Shown in pieces: positions 32,314-40,705 of a DNA stretch of 64,000 nt. The stretch covers positions 111,781 to 175,780 of the forward strand of contig JAFRUO010000003.1 in assembly GCA_017438845.1 (NCBI GenBank), in the 5' to 3' direction. Made by a program: the position numbers and the translations under genes. The first letter of the stretch is position 1. Every line of letters starts with the position of its first letter. The notes beneath the pieces were generated by a model. It was not told the origin of the DNA, did no database searches, and saw nothing but the letters and a program-made list of their open reading frames with translations. The stretch comes from Clostridia bacterium (lineage in GTDB: Bacteria; Bacillota; Clostridia; Oscillospirales; Acutalibacteraceae).

Positions 32314-33051
32314 TTATTCGGTTATCCCCTTATACTCTGCGTCAATTTTTTTGTAGCCCTCAAGGGTGCCGATGTCGAAGCGCCTGCCGGGCATTTCCAT
32401 TGAATAAACCGCAGTGTGCCGACAAAGGTAGGAAATAAAGCTTCCCGGAGCGTCCGTGCCGCAGCCGTCGTCAATTGCCTTTGCGACAAAGCCGACGTCC
32501 TCCCTTTTGTAAAAATAAAACGGAGGCGTACACCAATGGCTTTTGGGCTTTTCGGGCTTTTCCTCAAGGCGTAACACCCTGTCGTCATCGGCAATTTCGG
32601 CAACGCCCGCCCTTTGAAGCCGAGCTTCGTCAGGCTCAAAATAGCGCATTACACAGCTTGCGTTTTTTTGCTTACAGTAATCGACAAAATGCGAAAGGCT
32701 GAACGAAAGGACATTGTCCCCTGCGAGCACAAGCAGGTCGTCGTCAAGCTTTTTTTCGTTAATCGCAAGCAATATATCCTTTACCGCTCCGAGCCTTGTT
32801 TCGTTGGTAAGAGTGCCGTCGTCGACCACGCTGATGTCGGCTTTTTTTGTGCCTGCCCAGTCGGTAAAATGCTGTGCGAATTTACGGTTTGTGACAACAA
32901 CATAGCCGTCAACCTCGCCCGTTTCTTCAAGGTCGTCAACAAGCCAGTCGAGTATCGTCTTACCGCCTACGGTAAGCAGGGGCTTCGGAAAATTTTCGGT
33001 CAGCGGGTAAAGCCTGGTGGCATAGCCTGCCGCAAGAATAATACACTTCAT
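32314..33051 (-). CDS. Sugar-1-phosphate nucleotidyltransferase
   Basis: A 245-residue RmlA-like nucleotidyltransferase: CIILAAGYATRLYPLTENFPKPLL (short motifs LAAGYATRLYPLT and PKPLL, the nucleotide loop), VVTNRKFAQHF, LLVLAGDNVLSF (metal Asp) and RLEEKPEKPKS. The family joins a sugar 1-phosphate to UTP or dTTP. Third gene of a set with a galacturonokinase-like enzyme and a UDP-uronate epimerase, with a 3-base gap to the kinase, so I infer that it makes UDP-galacturonate or UDP-glucuronate from the 1-phosphate. Nucleotide preference is not readable. Confidence 0.85.
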   Translation of the reverse strand: MKCIILAAGYATRLYPLTENFPKPLLTVGGKTILDWLVDDLEETGEVDGYVVVTNRKFAQHFTDWAGTKKADISVVDDGTLTNETRLGAVKDILLAINEKKLDDDLLVLAGDNVLSFSLSHFVDYCKQKNASCVMRYFEPDEARLQRAGVAEIADDDRVLRLEEKPEKPKSHWCTPPFYFYKREDVGFVAKAIDDGCGTDAPGSFISYLCRHTAVYSMEMPGRRFDIGTLEGYKKIDAEYKGITE

Positions 33052-33054
33052 ATT

Positions 33055-34239
33055 TTACTCCTTACCCGATACGCCTACGCCGTCCGCCGAATGGCAGATG
33101 TGCACGGAATACTTGTCACTGAGCTCGGGAAACGCTTTTAAATACTCGGCGCTTACTTTTTCTTTTACGCTTTCGCTGAAGCTCGGGTCAACAAGAGCCA
33201 TACAGCAGCCCTTGAAGCCTGCGCCGCAAAACCTGCCGCCGTATATGCCGTCGACGGTTTTCATTATTTCGTAGAGTTTTATCTGCTCGGGCGCACCCGA
33301 CTCCCAGTTGACTATGCTTGAAAGACCCGACTCGAAGCTGAGCCTTCCGAATTCGGCAAGGTCTCCCCTTCTCCAAGCCTCTGCGCCCTTCTGCACCCTT
33401 CTAAACTCGGTGTACCAGTGCTCGCAGCGCTTTCGCCACGGCTCGGGCAAAAGGGATTTGTATTTTTCGTAAATCTCGGGGCTTACGTTTCTTGCGTTAG
33501 CCTCGTTAAATTTCCCGTATTCAAGCCCTGCAAACGCCTCAAGGGCATATGCGCCCGCACGAAGCTCATCGACTCTCATATTGTATTTACTGCCTGCAAG
33601 AGAATGCTCAAGTCCGCTGAAGAATATCATTATATCGTATGCAGGCATACTCTCTGCGGTGGGTATCAGCTCATAGCTTCCGTCAAGCGTGTCAAGATAA
33701 AGCAGGTGATTTTTCTTTGAAAGCACCTCGCAGTTCTGGTCAAGCTTGCCGACCGAAACTCCGACGTATTCCTTCTCAGCCTCAAAGGCGATTTCAATAA
33801 GCTCGGAGTTGCTGAGCGTTATGCCGTTCACCTTGCAAAGAGCCGAAATAAAACAAAGCGTTACCGCCGCAGAGCTTGAAAGACCGCCGATCGGCAGGCT
33901 TCCTTCGATTACTGCGCTTATTCCGACACTTAAGGGATGCCTTTTCTGAAGGAAGATTGTAGCCCCTCTTAAGTAGTCCGCCCAGTCGCCCTCCTTGTTT
34001 TTCGGCACTGAGCCTATATGCCACTGAGCCCTCTTGCTAAACTGAAGCGACTGCATTTCAACAACGCCGTTGTGCTTTGTGCGGTAAGCAATGTGTATGC
34101 CCTTGTCGATTGCAAGCCCCGTTATTTTACCGAGGTTGTGGTCGGAGTGCGCCCCGATGGGACAAACACGGTAAGGACAGAAGGCTACGCCCTCGGGCTC
34201 TTTATTGTAAATACTGTAAAAAACCTCTTCACAGCGCAT
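33055..34239 (-). CDS. GHMP sugar kinase, galacturonokinase/galactokinase-like
   Basis: A 394-residue GHMP kinase. Motif 1 is CPYRVCPIGAHSDHNLG (about residues 20-36), where galactokinases have GRVNLIGEHTDYN; the PIGAHSDH form resembles plant galacturonokinase (GalAK, PLGAHIDH). Motif 2, LPIGGLSSSAAVTL, binds ATP; motif 3, FCGAGFKGCCMAL, is near the C-terminus. Start ATG 34239 follows AAAGAGGAATAAT; the longer frame runs into the epimerase. Neighbours are a UDP-uronate 4-epimerase upstream and a nucleotidyltransferase downstream, so phosphorylation of galacturonate at C1 is the favoured function. Galactokinase remains possible. Confidence 0.75.
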   Translation of the reverse strand: MRCEEVFYSIYNKEPEGVAFCPYRVCPIGAHSDHNLGKITGLAIDKGIHIAYRTKHNGVVEMQSLQFSKRAQWHIGSVPKNKEGDWADYLRGATIFLQKRHPLSVGISAVIEGSLPIGGLSSSAAVTLCFISALCKVNGITLSNSELIEIAFEAEKEYVGVSVGKLDQNCEVLSKKNHLLYLDTLDGSYELIPTAESMPAYDIMIFFSGLEHSLAGSKYNMRVDELRAGAYALEAFAGLEYGKFNEANARNVSPEIYEKYKSLLPEPWRKRCEHWYTEFRRVQKGAEAWRRGDLAEFGRLSFESGLSSIVNWESGAPEQIKLYEIMKTVDGIYGGRFCGAGFKGCCMALVDPSFSESVKEKVSAEYLKAFPELSDKYSVHICHSADGVGVSGKE

Positions 34240-34258
34240 ATTATTCCTCTTTCCGATT

Positions 34259-35347
34259 TTATTTGTAATACTGCTTATACCATTGTGCAAAGGAGCGAAG
34301 ACCTTGTCCGATACCGATTTCGGGCTTAAAGCCGAAGTCGTTTTCAAGCGCAGAGGAGTCGGCATAGGTTACGGGAACGTCGCCGGGCTGCATACCAACA
34401 AGGCGTTTATGCGCCTCAAAGTCATAGTCCTTCGGCAGTACCTCCGCTGCCACAAGCTCCCTTTCAAGCGTGCTTACGAAGTCGAGCAGGTTTTCGGGAC
34501 TGCCGCCGCCGATATTATACACGCAGTACGGGGGTAAGGGAAGCCCATCCTCGCCTGTTCTCCTTTCGGGTGCGCCCTTCATTACACGGAGCACGCCCTC
34601 GACAATATCGTCAATATAAGTAAAGTCACGCTTGCAGTTGCCGTAGTTGAAAATGTCGATTATTTCTCCCCTTTTCAGCCTTTCGGTGGCGGAAAAGTAA
34701 AACATATCGGGTCTGCCTGCAGGACCGTAAACGGTGAAAAACCTGAGTCCCGTAGAGGGTATGCCGTAAAGCTTTGAGTAAGCGTGCGCCAATAGCTCGT
34801 TGCTTTTTTTGGTGGCGGCATAAAGACTTACGGGGTTGTCAACACGGTCGTCGGTTGAAAAGGGAATTTTTTTGTTACCGCCGTAAACGCTTGAGGACGA
34901 GGCGTAAACAAGATGCTCAACGCCGCCCTTGCCCGAAGCGTAGGAATTACGGCAGGCTTCAAGGATATTGTAAAAGCCGATTATATTTGAGCTGATGTAT
35001 GCGTCGGGGTTGGTAATACTGTACCTTACGCCTGCCTGAGCCGCAAGGTTTACAACAAGCTCGGGACGGAATTCCGAAAAGACGCTGTCAACAAGGGCTC
35101 TGTCGGCAATATCGCCCTTAATAAAAGTATGGCGGTTTTTATCGCTTTGCTTTGCTTTTTTCTCAATCAGCGAAAGGCGGTATTCCTTTAAGGCGGGGTC
35201 ATAGTAGCTGTTCATATTATCAAGTGAAATAATATGACAGTCCTGCGCCTCGTCAAGAAGCCTGAGCACAAGGTTTGCACCTATAAACCCGGGCGAACCC
35301 GTAACAAGAATTGTTTTGTTTTTTAATGTAATCTCGGTTTTAGCCAT
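34259..35347 (-). CDS. NAD-dependent UDP-glucuronate 4-epimerase-like protein
   Basis: A 362-residue extended SDR: ILVTGSPGFIGANLVLRLLD, LVVNLAAQAGVRYSITNPDAY (short motif LAAQAGVRYS, typical of UDP-glucuronate epimerases), YASSSSVYGGNKKIPFS with YAATKKSNE as catalytic Tyr/Lys, and LRFFTVYGPAGRPDMFYF. The RFFTVYGPxGRPDMA-like block is the strongest sign for UDP-GlcA/UDP-GalA interconversion. First gene of a three-gene minus-strand operon with its own promoter at 35371-35399. Confidence 0.87.
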   Translation of the reverse strand: MAKTEITLKNKTILVTGSPGFIGANLVLRLLDEAQDCHIISLDNMNSYYDPALKEYRLSLIEKKAKQSDKNRHTFIKGDIADRALVDSVFSEFRPELVVNLAAQAGVRYSITNPDAYISSNIIGFYNILEACRNSYASGKGGVEHLVYASSSSVYGGNKKIPFSTDDRVDNPVSLYAATKKSNELLAHAYSKLYGIPSTGLRFFTVYGPAGRPDMFYFSATERLKRGEIIDIFNYGNCKRDFTYIDDIVEGVLRVMKGAPERRTGEDGLPLPPYCVYNIGGGSPENLLDFVSTLERELVAAEVLPKDYDFEAHKRLVGMQPGDVPVTYADSSALENDFGFKPEIGIGQGLRSFAQWYKQYYK

Positions 35348-35370
35348 TAAATCCCCTCGCTTTTCGTTTT

Positions 35371-35399
35371 ATTTTATCATATATACGTCCTTTTAGCAA
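35371..35399 (-). promoter_or_regulatory. Promoter of the uronate operon
   Basis: Minus strand TTGCTA (35399-35394), 17-base spacer, TAAAAT (35376-35371), 24 bases ahead of the epimerase start codon. Confidence 0.6.
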
Positions 35400-35413
35400 G
35401 AGCAGACGTAACA

Positions 35414-35440
35414 AAAGACCGCCCCGAAAGGACGGTCTTT
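35414..35440 (-). terminator. Terminator of the hydrogenase operon
   Basis: aaagaccgcc and ggacggtcttt pair around a short cgaaa loop (8-bp uninterrupted outer stem); on the minus strand TGTTACG follows the U-rich arm. It lies 14 bases after the hydA stop. Confidence 0.75.
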
Positions 35441-35453
35441 GTTATTTAAGAAA

Positions 35454-37205
35454 TCAGTTGTACTTCTTTCTCGGAACGTAGGAGGTGTGAAGCACTTCGT
35501 GAGCCTTATGGCTGCCGGGCTTTTCAAGGTACTCGTCATAGAGCTTCTGAACAGCGGTGTTCTCGTGTGAGAGTCTCTTCGAGTCCTTCTTGTCATCGTC
35601 GTAAAGAGCCGCGGCTCTTCTTGCCTTGAGGTCAACGAAGTTACGGACAACAGCGTGCTGAATCGGCTGACCGCCGCCGTTGATACAACCGCCGGGGCAA
35701 CCCATAATCTCGATAAAGAGATAATCAGCCTCGCCTGATTTAATCTTATCCATAAGCACCTTGGCATTCTTTGTGCCTGACGCTACCGCAACCTTGACGT
35801 CGAGGTCGCCTACCTTGTAGTCGGCTTCCTTGATGTTCTTCATGCCTCTGACCTCTTCAAAGTCGGGTGACGGAGCCTCCTCGCCGGTAATAAGCTTAAC
35901 TGCGGTACGAAGAGCAGCCTCCATAACGCCGCCCGTTGCGCCGAAGATAGTACCTGCGCCTGTTGACTCGCCGAAGGGCTGGTCAAATTCCTCATCGGGA
36001 AGATGATTAAAGTAGATACCTGCGGACTCAATCATTCTTGCAAGCTCGCGTGTGGTAAGAGCTATGTCAACATCGGGCACGCCTGCGGCAGACTGATCCG
36101 CGCGCTTGGTTTCAAACTTCTTGGCGGTGCAGGGCATAATGCCTACGACTACCATATTCTTCGGGTCAATGCCCATCTTTTCGGCGTAATAGGTTTTCAT
36201 TGTGGCACCGAACATCTGCTGAGGTGACTTACAGGTTGAAAGGTGCGGAATGAGCTCGGGATAATAATGCTCGCAGTATTTAATCCAGCCGGGTGAGCAG
36301 GAGGTAATCATCGGCAGTACTCCGCCGTTTTTAACTCTTTCGACAAGCTCGGTTGCCTCCTCCATAATTGTAAGGTCGGCGGCAAAGTCGGTGTCGAACA
36401 CCTTGTCAAAGCCGAGTCTGCGAAGAGCAGCTACCATCTTACCCTCAACGTTGGTACCGATATGCATACCGAACGCCTCGCCGAGAGTGGCGCGGATTGA
36501 AGGAGCAGTATTTACAATAACAAACTTTTCGGGGTCGTTGATAGCCTCAAGCACCTTTGCGGTGTCGTCCTTTTCAACGATTGCGCCCGTCGGGCAGTTA
36601 ACGATACACTGACCGCAGGAGATACAGGAAACGTCTGCAAGGTCCTTGTCAAAGGCGGACGAAACGTGAGTGTCGAAGCCTCTTGCGTTTGCGCCGATAA
36701 CGCTTACGCCCTGATTGTCGCAGGCAGCGATACAACGGCGGCAAAGGATGCACTTGTTGTTGTTTCTGATCATATGAGCTGCGGAGTCGTCAAAGTCGTA
36801 CTGAATAACCTCGCCCTTAAACGCGTCGGCATCGTCAACGCCGAATTCCTTACAAAGCTGCTGAAGCTCGCAGGTCCCGCTGCGTACGCAGGTAAGGCAG
36901 TTTTTGTCATGAGTTGAAAGAATCAGCTCAAGCGTAGTTTTACGGGACTTGCGTACCTTTTCAGTGTTGGTGTAGATTTCCATTCCCTCGGCTACGGGGA
37001 AAACGCAGGCGGTGACAAGGCTTCTTGCACCGACAACCTCTACCATACAGATACGGCAGGCGCCGATTTCATTGATGTCTTTAAGGAAACAAAGCGTGGG
37101 GATTTCAATTCCTGCAATTCTTGCAGCCTCAAGTATTGAAATTCCTGCGGGCACACTCAAGGGCATGCCGTTGATTTTAATGTTTACAAGATTTGTATTT
37201 TCCAT
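35454..37205 (-). CDS. hydA: [FeFe] hydrogenase catalytic subunit (HndD/HydA type)
   Basis: A 583-residue enzyme. N-terminal [2Fe-2S] domain (IPTLCFLKDINEIGACRICM), His-ligated [4Fe-4S] site (HDKNCLTCVRSGTCELQQLC), two ferredoxin sites (CILCRRCIAACDNQG, CISCGQCIVNCPTGA), then the H-cluster domain: L1 TSCSPGWIKYC, L2 GIMPCTAKKFE, L3 EIMGCPGGCINGGGQP. L1 has Ser where the common form is TSCCP. The C-terminal SSU-like segment ends HTSYVPRKKYN. It makes H2 from reduced ferredoxin and NADH together with HydB and HydC. ATG 37205 follows AAGGAG eight bases upstream. Last gene of the operon. Confidence 0.95.
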   Translation of the reverse strand: MENTNLVNIKINGMPLSVPAGISILEAARIAGIEIPTLCFLKDINEIGACRICMVEVVGARSLVTACVFPVAEGMEIYTNTEKVRKSRKTTLELILSTHDKNCLTCVRSGTCELQQLCKEFGVDDADAFKGEVIQYDFDDSAAHMIRNNNKCILCRRCIAACDNQGVSVIGANARGFDTHVSSAFDKDLADVSCISCGQCIVNCPTGAIVEKDDTAKVLEAINDPEKFVIVNTAPSIRATLGEAFGMHIGTNVEGKMVAALRRLGFDKVFDTDFAADLTIMEEATELVERVKNGGVLPMITSCSPGWIKYCEHYYPELIPHLSTCKSPQQMFGATMKTYYAEKMGIDPKNMVVVGIMPCTAKKFETKRADQSAAGVPDVDIALTTRELARMIESAGIYFNHLPDEEFDQPFGESTGAGTIFGATGGVMEAALRTAVKLITGEEAPSPDFEEVRGMKNIKEADYKVGDLDVKVAVASGTKNAKVLMDKIKSGEADYLFIEIMGCPGGCINGGGQPIQHAVVRNFVDLKARRAAALYDDDKKDSKRLSHENTAVQKLYDEYLEKPGSHKAHEVLHTSYVPRKKYN

Positions 37206-37217
37206 TTGGCACACTCC

Positions 37218-39026
37218 TTATACTTTGCTGATGGCTTTGAACTTACAGTTGGACATGCAAGCTCCGCACTTAACGCATTTGTCGGGTATAATCTCGTAAG
37301 AGGGAAGCTTGTGACCCTCTGCAACATAATCGGTCTTGATAATGGTGTCTGCAGGACAGTTCCTTGCACACATACCGCAGCCGATACACTTGTCCTTGTC
37401 AATTACAAAGGTAAGCAGGTCCTTACATACGCCTGCAGGGCACTTCTTGTCAACAACGTGGGAAACATATTCCTCACGGAAGAACTTAAGCGTTGCAAGC
37501 ACGGGGTTCGGAGCTGTCTGTCCGAGACCGCAAAGAGAGTTCTGCTTGATGTAGTAGCAAAGCTCCTCAAGCTTGTCAAGGTCCTCGAGAGTTCCCTTGC
37601 CGGAGGTGATTTTGTCAAGCATTTCAAGAAGTCGCTTGGTACCTACGCGGCACGGAGTACATTTACCGCAGGACTCGTCAACGGTGAAGTTGAGGAAGAA
37701 CTTTGCGATGTCAACCATACAGTTGTCCTCGTCCATGACGATAAGTCCGCCCGAACCCATCATACAGCCGATAGCCGTAAGGTTGTCGTAGTCGATGGGC
37801 GTGTCCATAAGCGAAGCGGGAATACATCCGCCCGAAGGTCCGCCCGTCTGAGCAGCCTTGAACTTTTTGCCGTTCGGAACGCCGCCGCCGATTTCCTCGA
37901 TAATTTCACGAAGTGTTGTACCCATCGGGATTTCAACAAGACCGGTGTTCTTGATTTTACCGCCGAGCGCGAATACCTTGGTTCCCTTTGACTTTTCGGT
38001 ACCCATTGAAGCGAACCAGTCGGCGCCCTTTAAGATAATCTGCGGAATATTTGCAAAGGTTTCAACATTGTTCTCGGTAGTGGGCTTCTGGAAGAGTCCC
38101 TTGACCGCCGGATAAGGAGGACGGGGTCTGGGCTCGCCTCGATTACCCTCAATACTTGTCATAAGAGCAGTTTCCTCACCGCAGACGAAAGCGCCTGCGC
38201 CGAGCCTTACATGAAGGTCAAAATCAAAGCCCGAATCAAAAATATTTTTTCCGAGCAGGCCGTATTCCTTTGCCTGCTTAATGGCAATTTCAAGTCTGTG
38301 AACCGCTATCGGGTACTCGGCTCTGACGTAGATATAACCCTCGGTTGCGCCTGTTGCGTAGCCGCAGATAGCCATAGCCTCGATAATGCAGTGCGGGTCG
38401 CCCTCAAGAACGGAACGGTCCATAAATGCGCCGGGGTCGCCCTCGTCGGCGTTGCAGACAACGTATTTCTGGTCAGCCTTGTTGGCTGCGGTAAAGCTCC
38501 ACTTTCTGCCGGTGGGGAATCCTCCGCCGCCTCTGCCTCTGAGCCCTGAGTCGCTGACAATTTTAACTACGTCCTCGGGCTTGAGCTCGGTAAGACATTT
38601 TGCGAGCGCCTGATAGCCGTCATAGGCAATATACTCGTCAATGTTCTCGGGGTCGATAACGCCGCAGTTGCGAAGCGCAACCCTGTGCTGTTTTTTATAA
38701 AACTCGGTTTCCTTCAAGCTCTTTACGTTATCCTTGTTGATGGTCTCATCATAAAGAAGCCTCTTAACCATTCTGCCCTTTAAAAGATGCTCTTCGACGA
38801 TTTCGGGAACATCCTCTACCTTAACCTGGCTGTAAAAAGCACCCTCGGGGTAAACAACCATAATCGGGCCCAAGGCGCAAAGACCGAAGCAGCCTGTTCT
38901 GATTACCTTAACCTCGTCCTCAAGACCTCTCGCCTTAAGCTCGGACTCCATAGTCTCGATAATCGCTGCGCTGTTTGAGGAGGTACATCCGGTACCGCCG
39001 CAAACAAGTACGTGTGAACGATACAT
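37218..39026 (-). CDS. hydB: NADH-binding hydrogenase subunit (HndC/HydB, NuoF-like)
   Basis: A 602-residue flavoprotein: N-terminal thioredoxin-like [2Fe-2S] domain (HVLVCGGTGCTSSNS, IRTGCFGLCALGP), NuoF core with GLRGRGGGGFPTGRKW (FMN), CNADEGDPGAFMDR, LGAGAFVCGEETALM (NADH), SLBB region, C-terminal site ESCGKCTPCRVGT and a final two-[4Fe-4S] ferredoxin domain (CIGCGMCARNCPAD, CVKCGACMSNCKF). It passes electrons between NADH, ferredoxin and the hydrogenase subunit. Follows hndB after 12 bases with GGAGG before the start. Confidence 0.95.
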   Translation of the reverse strand: MYRSHVLVCGGTGCTSSNSAAIIETMESELKARGLEDEVKVIRTGCFGLCALGPIMVVYPEGAFYSQVKVEDVPEIVEEHLLKGRMVKRLLYDETINKDNVKSLKETEFYKKQHRVALRNCGVIDPENIDEYIAYDGYQALAKCLTELKPEDVVKIVSDSGLRGRGGGGFPTGRKWSFTAANKADQKYVVCNADEGDPGAFMDRSVLEGDPHCIIEAMAICGYATGATEGYIYVRAEYPIAVHRLEIAIKQAKEYGLLGKNIFDSGFDFDLHVRLGAGAFVCGEETALMTSIEGNRGEPRPRPPYPAVKGLFQKPTTENNVETFANIPQIILKGADWFASMGTEKSKGTKVFALGGKIKNTGLVEIPMGTTLREIIEEIGGGVPNGKKFKAAQTGGPSGGCIPASLMDTPIDYDNLTAIGCMMGSGGLIVMDEDNCMVDIAKFFLNFTVDESCGKCTPCRVGTKRLLEMLDKITSGKGTLEDLDKLEELCYYIKQNSLCGLGQTAPNPVLATLKFFREEYVSHVVDKKCPAGVCKDLLTFVIDKDKCIGCGMCARNCPADTIIKTDYVAEGHKLPSYEIIPDKCVKCGACMSNCKFKAISKV

Positions 39027-39038
39027 TTTATTCCTCCT

Positions 39039-39413
39039 TTATTTTGTCATAGCGCCGACAGTGTACTCGGCAACGGGTTTACCGTTTACAATGTGTTCGT
39101 TAATAACCTTAACCGCCTTGTCCGCGGTCATTTTAACATAAGTAACCTTTTCCTTGCCGGGCTCCATAACCTCAACAATGGGCTCGTACTGGCACATACC
39201 GATGCAGCCTGTCTGTGAAACGGTAACGCCCTTGAGGTTCCTTCTCTGAACCTCCTCGACAAGCGCGTTGAGAACGGGTCTTGCGCCTGCCGCAATACCG
39301 CAGGTAGCCATGCCGACAACAATTCTTGTAACGTCGTCGCCGGTGTCCTCTCTTACGGTCATCTTTTTCATTGTTTTTTCTTTAATAGCCATAAGCTCTT
39401 CAAGTGATTTCAT
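39039..39413 (-). CDS. hndB: [2Fe-2S] ferredoxin-like subunit (HndB type)
   Basis: A 124-residue thioredoxin-like ferredoxin with the four-Cys pattern MATCGIAAGARPVL ... VSQTGCIGMCQYEP. Equivalent small subunits occur in NAD(P)-dependent hydrogenase operons (HndB), between the ATPase-like gene and the NuoF-like subunit. An N-terminal helix (LEELMAIKEKTMKKM) precedes the domain. Probably an electron relay to the HydB subunit. Confidence 0.9.
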   Translation of the reverse strand: MKSLEELMAIKEKTMKKMTVREDTGDDVTRIVVGMATCGIAAGARPVLNALVEEVQRRNLKGVTVSQTGCIGMCQYEPIVEVMEPGKEKVTYVKMTADKAVKVINEHIVNGKPVAEYTVGAMTK

Positions 39414-39416
39414 ATC

Positions 39417-39968
39417 TTACTTAGCACCTCCGTAAAGATTTTGTTCGTTTTCGGTAATATAGCCCTTCAGCCACTCAACAACCTCGGGAGAATCAAGCGG
39501 AACCTCTCCGAGTATCGTTTTAAGCTCCCTTGTGTCAAGGGTGAACTCATTTTCGCCGTAGCTTCGTCTGTAAATAAAATCCCTGTCGAGATTCATTGTG
39601 ATAAGCATTACAACGGTTGAACACATATCCCCTATCGGGGTAAAGTCCACGCTGTCGGTTTTAAACAGCGCATGAACCTCGGTGCCGACGCCGACTTCTG
39701 AGGTAATGTCGAATTTTCCTCCCGTCTGCTCTGCGGCAAGCTTAAAAAGCGGAATACCCATGCCGACCTTTCGTGTGGTACGGGTGGTGAAGAACGGATC
39801 CCTTACGCTTTCAAGCTGTTCGGGGCTCATCCCCTTACCGTCGTCAAGTATGCTTATTTCGAGCGTGTCGGAAGCATAGTCCTCAAGCACGCTGAGCGTT
39901 ATAAGCGAAGCGCCTGCAGTGATTGAATTCTGAGCGACATCAAGAACATTAAGCGATAATTCACGCAT
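39417..39968 (-). CDS. GHKL (histidine-kinase-like) ATPase-domain protein of the hydrogenase operon
   Basis: A 183-residue protein with only the ATP-binding fold of histidine kinases: N box ELSLNVLDVAQNSITAGAS, G1 ISILDDGKGMSP, F/G2 region DPFFTTRTTRKVGMGIPLFK. No phosphoacceptor His or sensor domain is present. Such proteins are repeatedly found between the HndA and HndB genes of clostridial hydrogenase operons; the role is not known to me and may be regulatory or in assembly. Start 39968, one base after the NuoE-like stop. Confidence 0.88.
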   Translation of the reverse strand: MRELSLNVLDVAQNSITAGASLITLSVLEDYASDTLEISILDDGKGMSPEQLESVRDPFFTTRTTRKVGMGIPLFKLAAEQTGGKFDITSEVGVGTEVHALFKTDSVDFTPIGDMCSTVVMLITMNLDRDFIYRRSYGENEFTLDTRELKTILGEVPLDSPEVVEWLKGYITENEQNLYGGAK

Positions 39969-39969
39969 A

Positions 39970-40467
39970 TCAGACGCCGTATTTTTTCAGTATATCGGGA
40001 ACATCCTTTGCGGTAAGCTTTCCGTAAACCTCGTCATTGACGGTAAGCACGGGAGCAAGTCCGCAAGCGCCTATGCAACGGCAAGCCTCCAAGGAAAATT
40101 TTCCGTCGGCGGTGCACTCGCCCGACTCAATTCCGAGTATTTCGCTGAGCTTGTCAAGTACCTCCTGAGAACCCTTAACGTAGCAAGCCGTGCCGAGACA
40201 AACGGAAATGTTATACTTGCCCTTGGGTGAAAGAGCGAACTGTGCGTAGAAGGTGGATACTCCGTAAACCTTCTCAAGCGGTACGTCCATTCCCTCGGCT
40301 ATCATAATCTGCACCTCATAGGGCAGATAGCCGTAAATTTCCTGAGCCTCCTGCATTACATGCATAAGCAGGCTTTTGTCGCCTGCACACTCGGCAATAA
40401 CGGCGTCAAGCTTAGCCTTTTGCTCGTCTGTTCCCTTGAAAGGGATTTTGCTGATTTTTTTAAGCAT
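39970..40467 (-). CDS. hydC: NuoE-like [2Fe-2S] hydrogenase subunit (HndA/HydC)
   Basis: A 165-residue NuoE-family protein: LLMHVMQEAQEIYGYLPYEV, VYGVSTFYAQFALSPKGKYN, then the [2Fe-2S] ligands VCLGTACYVKGS and ACRCIGACGLAPVL. It is the first gene of the operon and completes a HydABC-type electron-bifurcating assembly with the NuoF-like and catalytic subunits. ATG 40467 follows AAGGAGGAAATCGGTTA. Confidence 0.94.
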   Translation of the reverse strand: MLKKISKIPFKGTDEQKAKLDAVIAECAGDKSLLMHVMQEAQEIYGYLPYEVQIMIAEGMDVPLEKVYGVSTFYAQFALSPKGKYNISVCLGTACYVKGSQEVLDKLSEILGIESGECTADGKFSLEACRCIGACGLAPVLTVNDEVYGKLTAKDVPDILKKYGV

Positions 40468-40543
40468 TAACCGATTTCCTCCTTAGAATTGGTTTTGCAT
40501 TTTTACACAGGCCCATAAAAGCCCATGATATGAGCATAGAAGA

Positions 40544-40570
40544 ATTATAACACTAACTTTGTTAAAAATC
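40544..40570 (-). promoter_or_regulatory. Hydrogenase promoter with possible Rex half-site
   Basis: Minus strand TGTTATAAT (40552-40544) is an extended -10 with a consensus TATAAT. Upstream, TTGTTAA on the plus strand at 40559-40565 equals one perfect half of the clostridial Rex operator TTGTTAA-N4-TTAACAA; the other half is poor. A redox-controlled repressor here would fit a hydrogenase, but this is inference. Confidence 0.5.
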
Positions 40571-40705
40571 TATCATTTTTTATAAAAAAAACTAAAAAAT
40601 GAGCATATTTTTCAAAAAAATTTTTTCCAATTATTCTTCGTGTCTTATTTGATACACTTTTGCAATTCCGAAGACTTTTTACGAAGATATTTTCACAAGG
40701 AAAAG

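Noticed and set aside
37206..37991. Long plus-strand open frame opposite the NuoF-like hydrogenase gene
   Set aside because: It is the complement of a strongly conserved gene; composition (Val/Cys/His-rich) and lack of a ribosome site mark it as a shadow frame.
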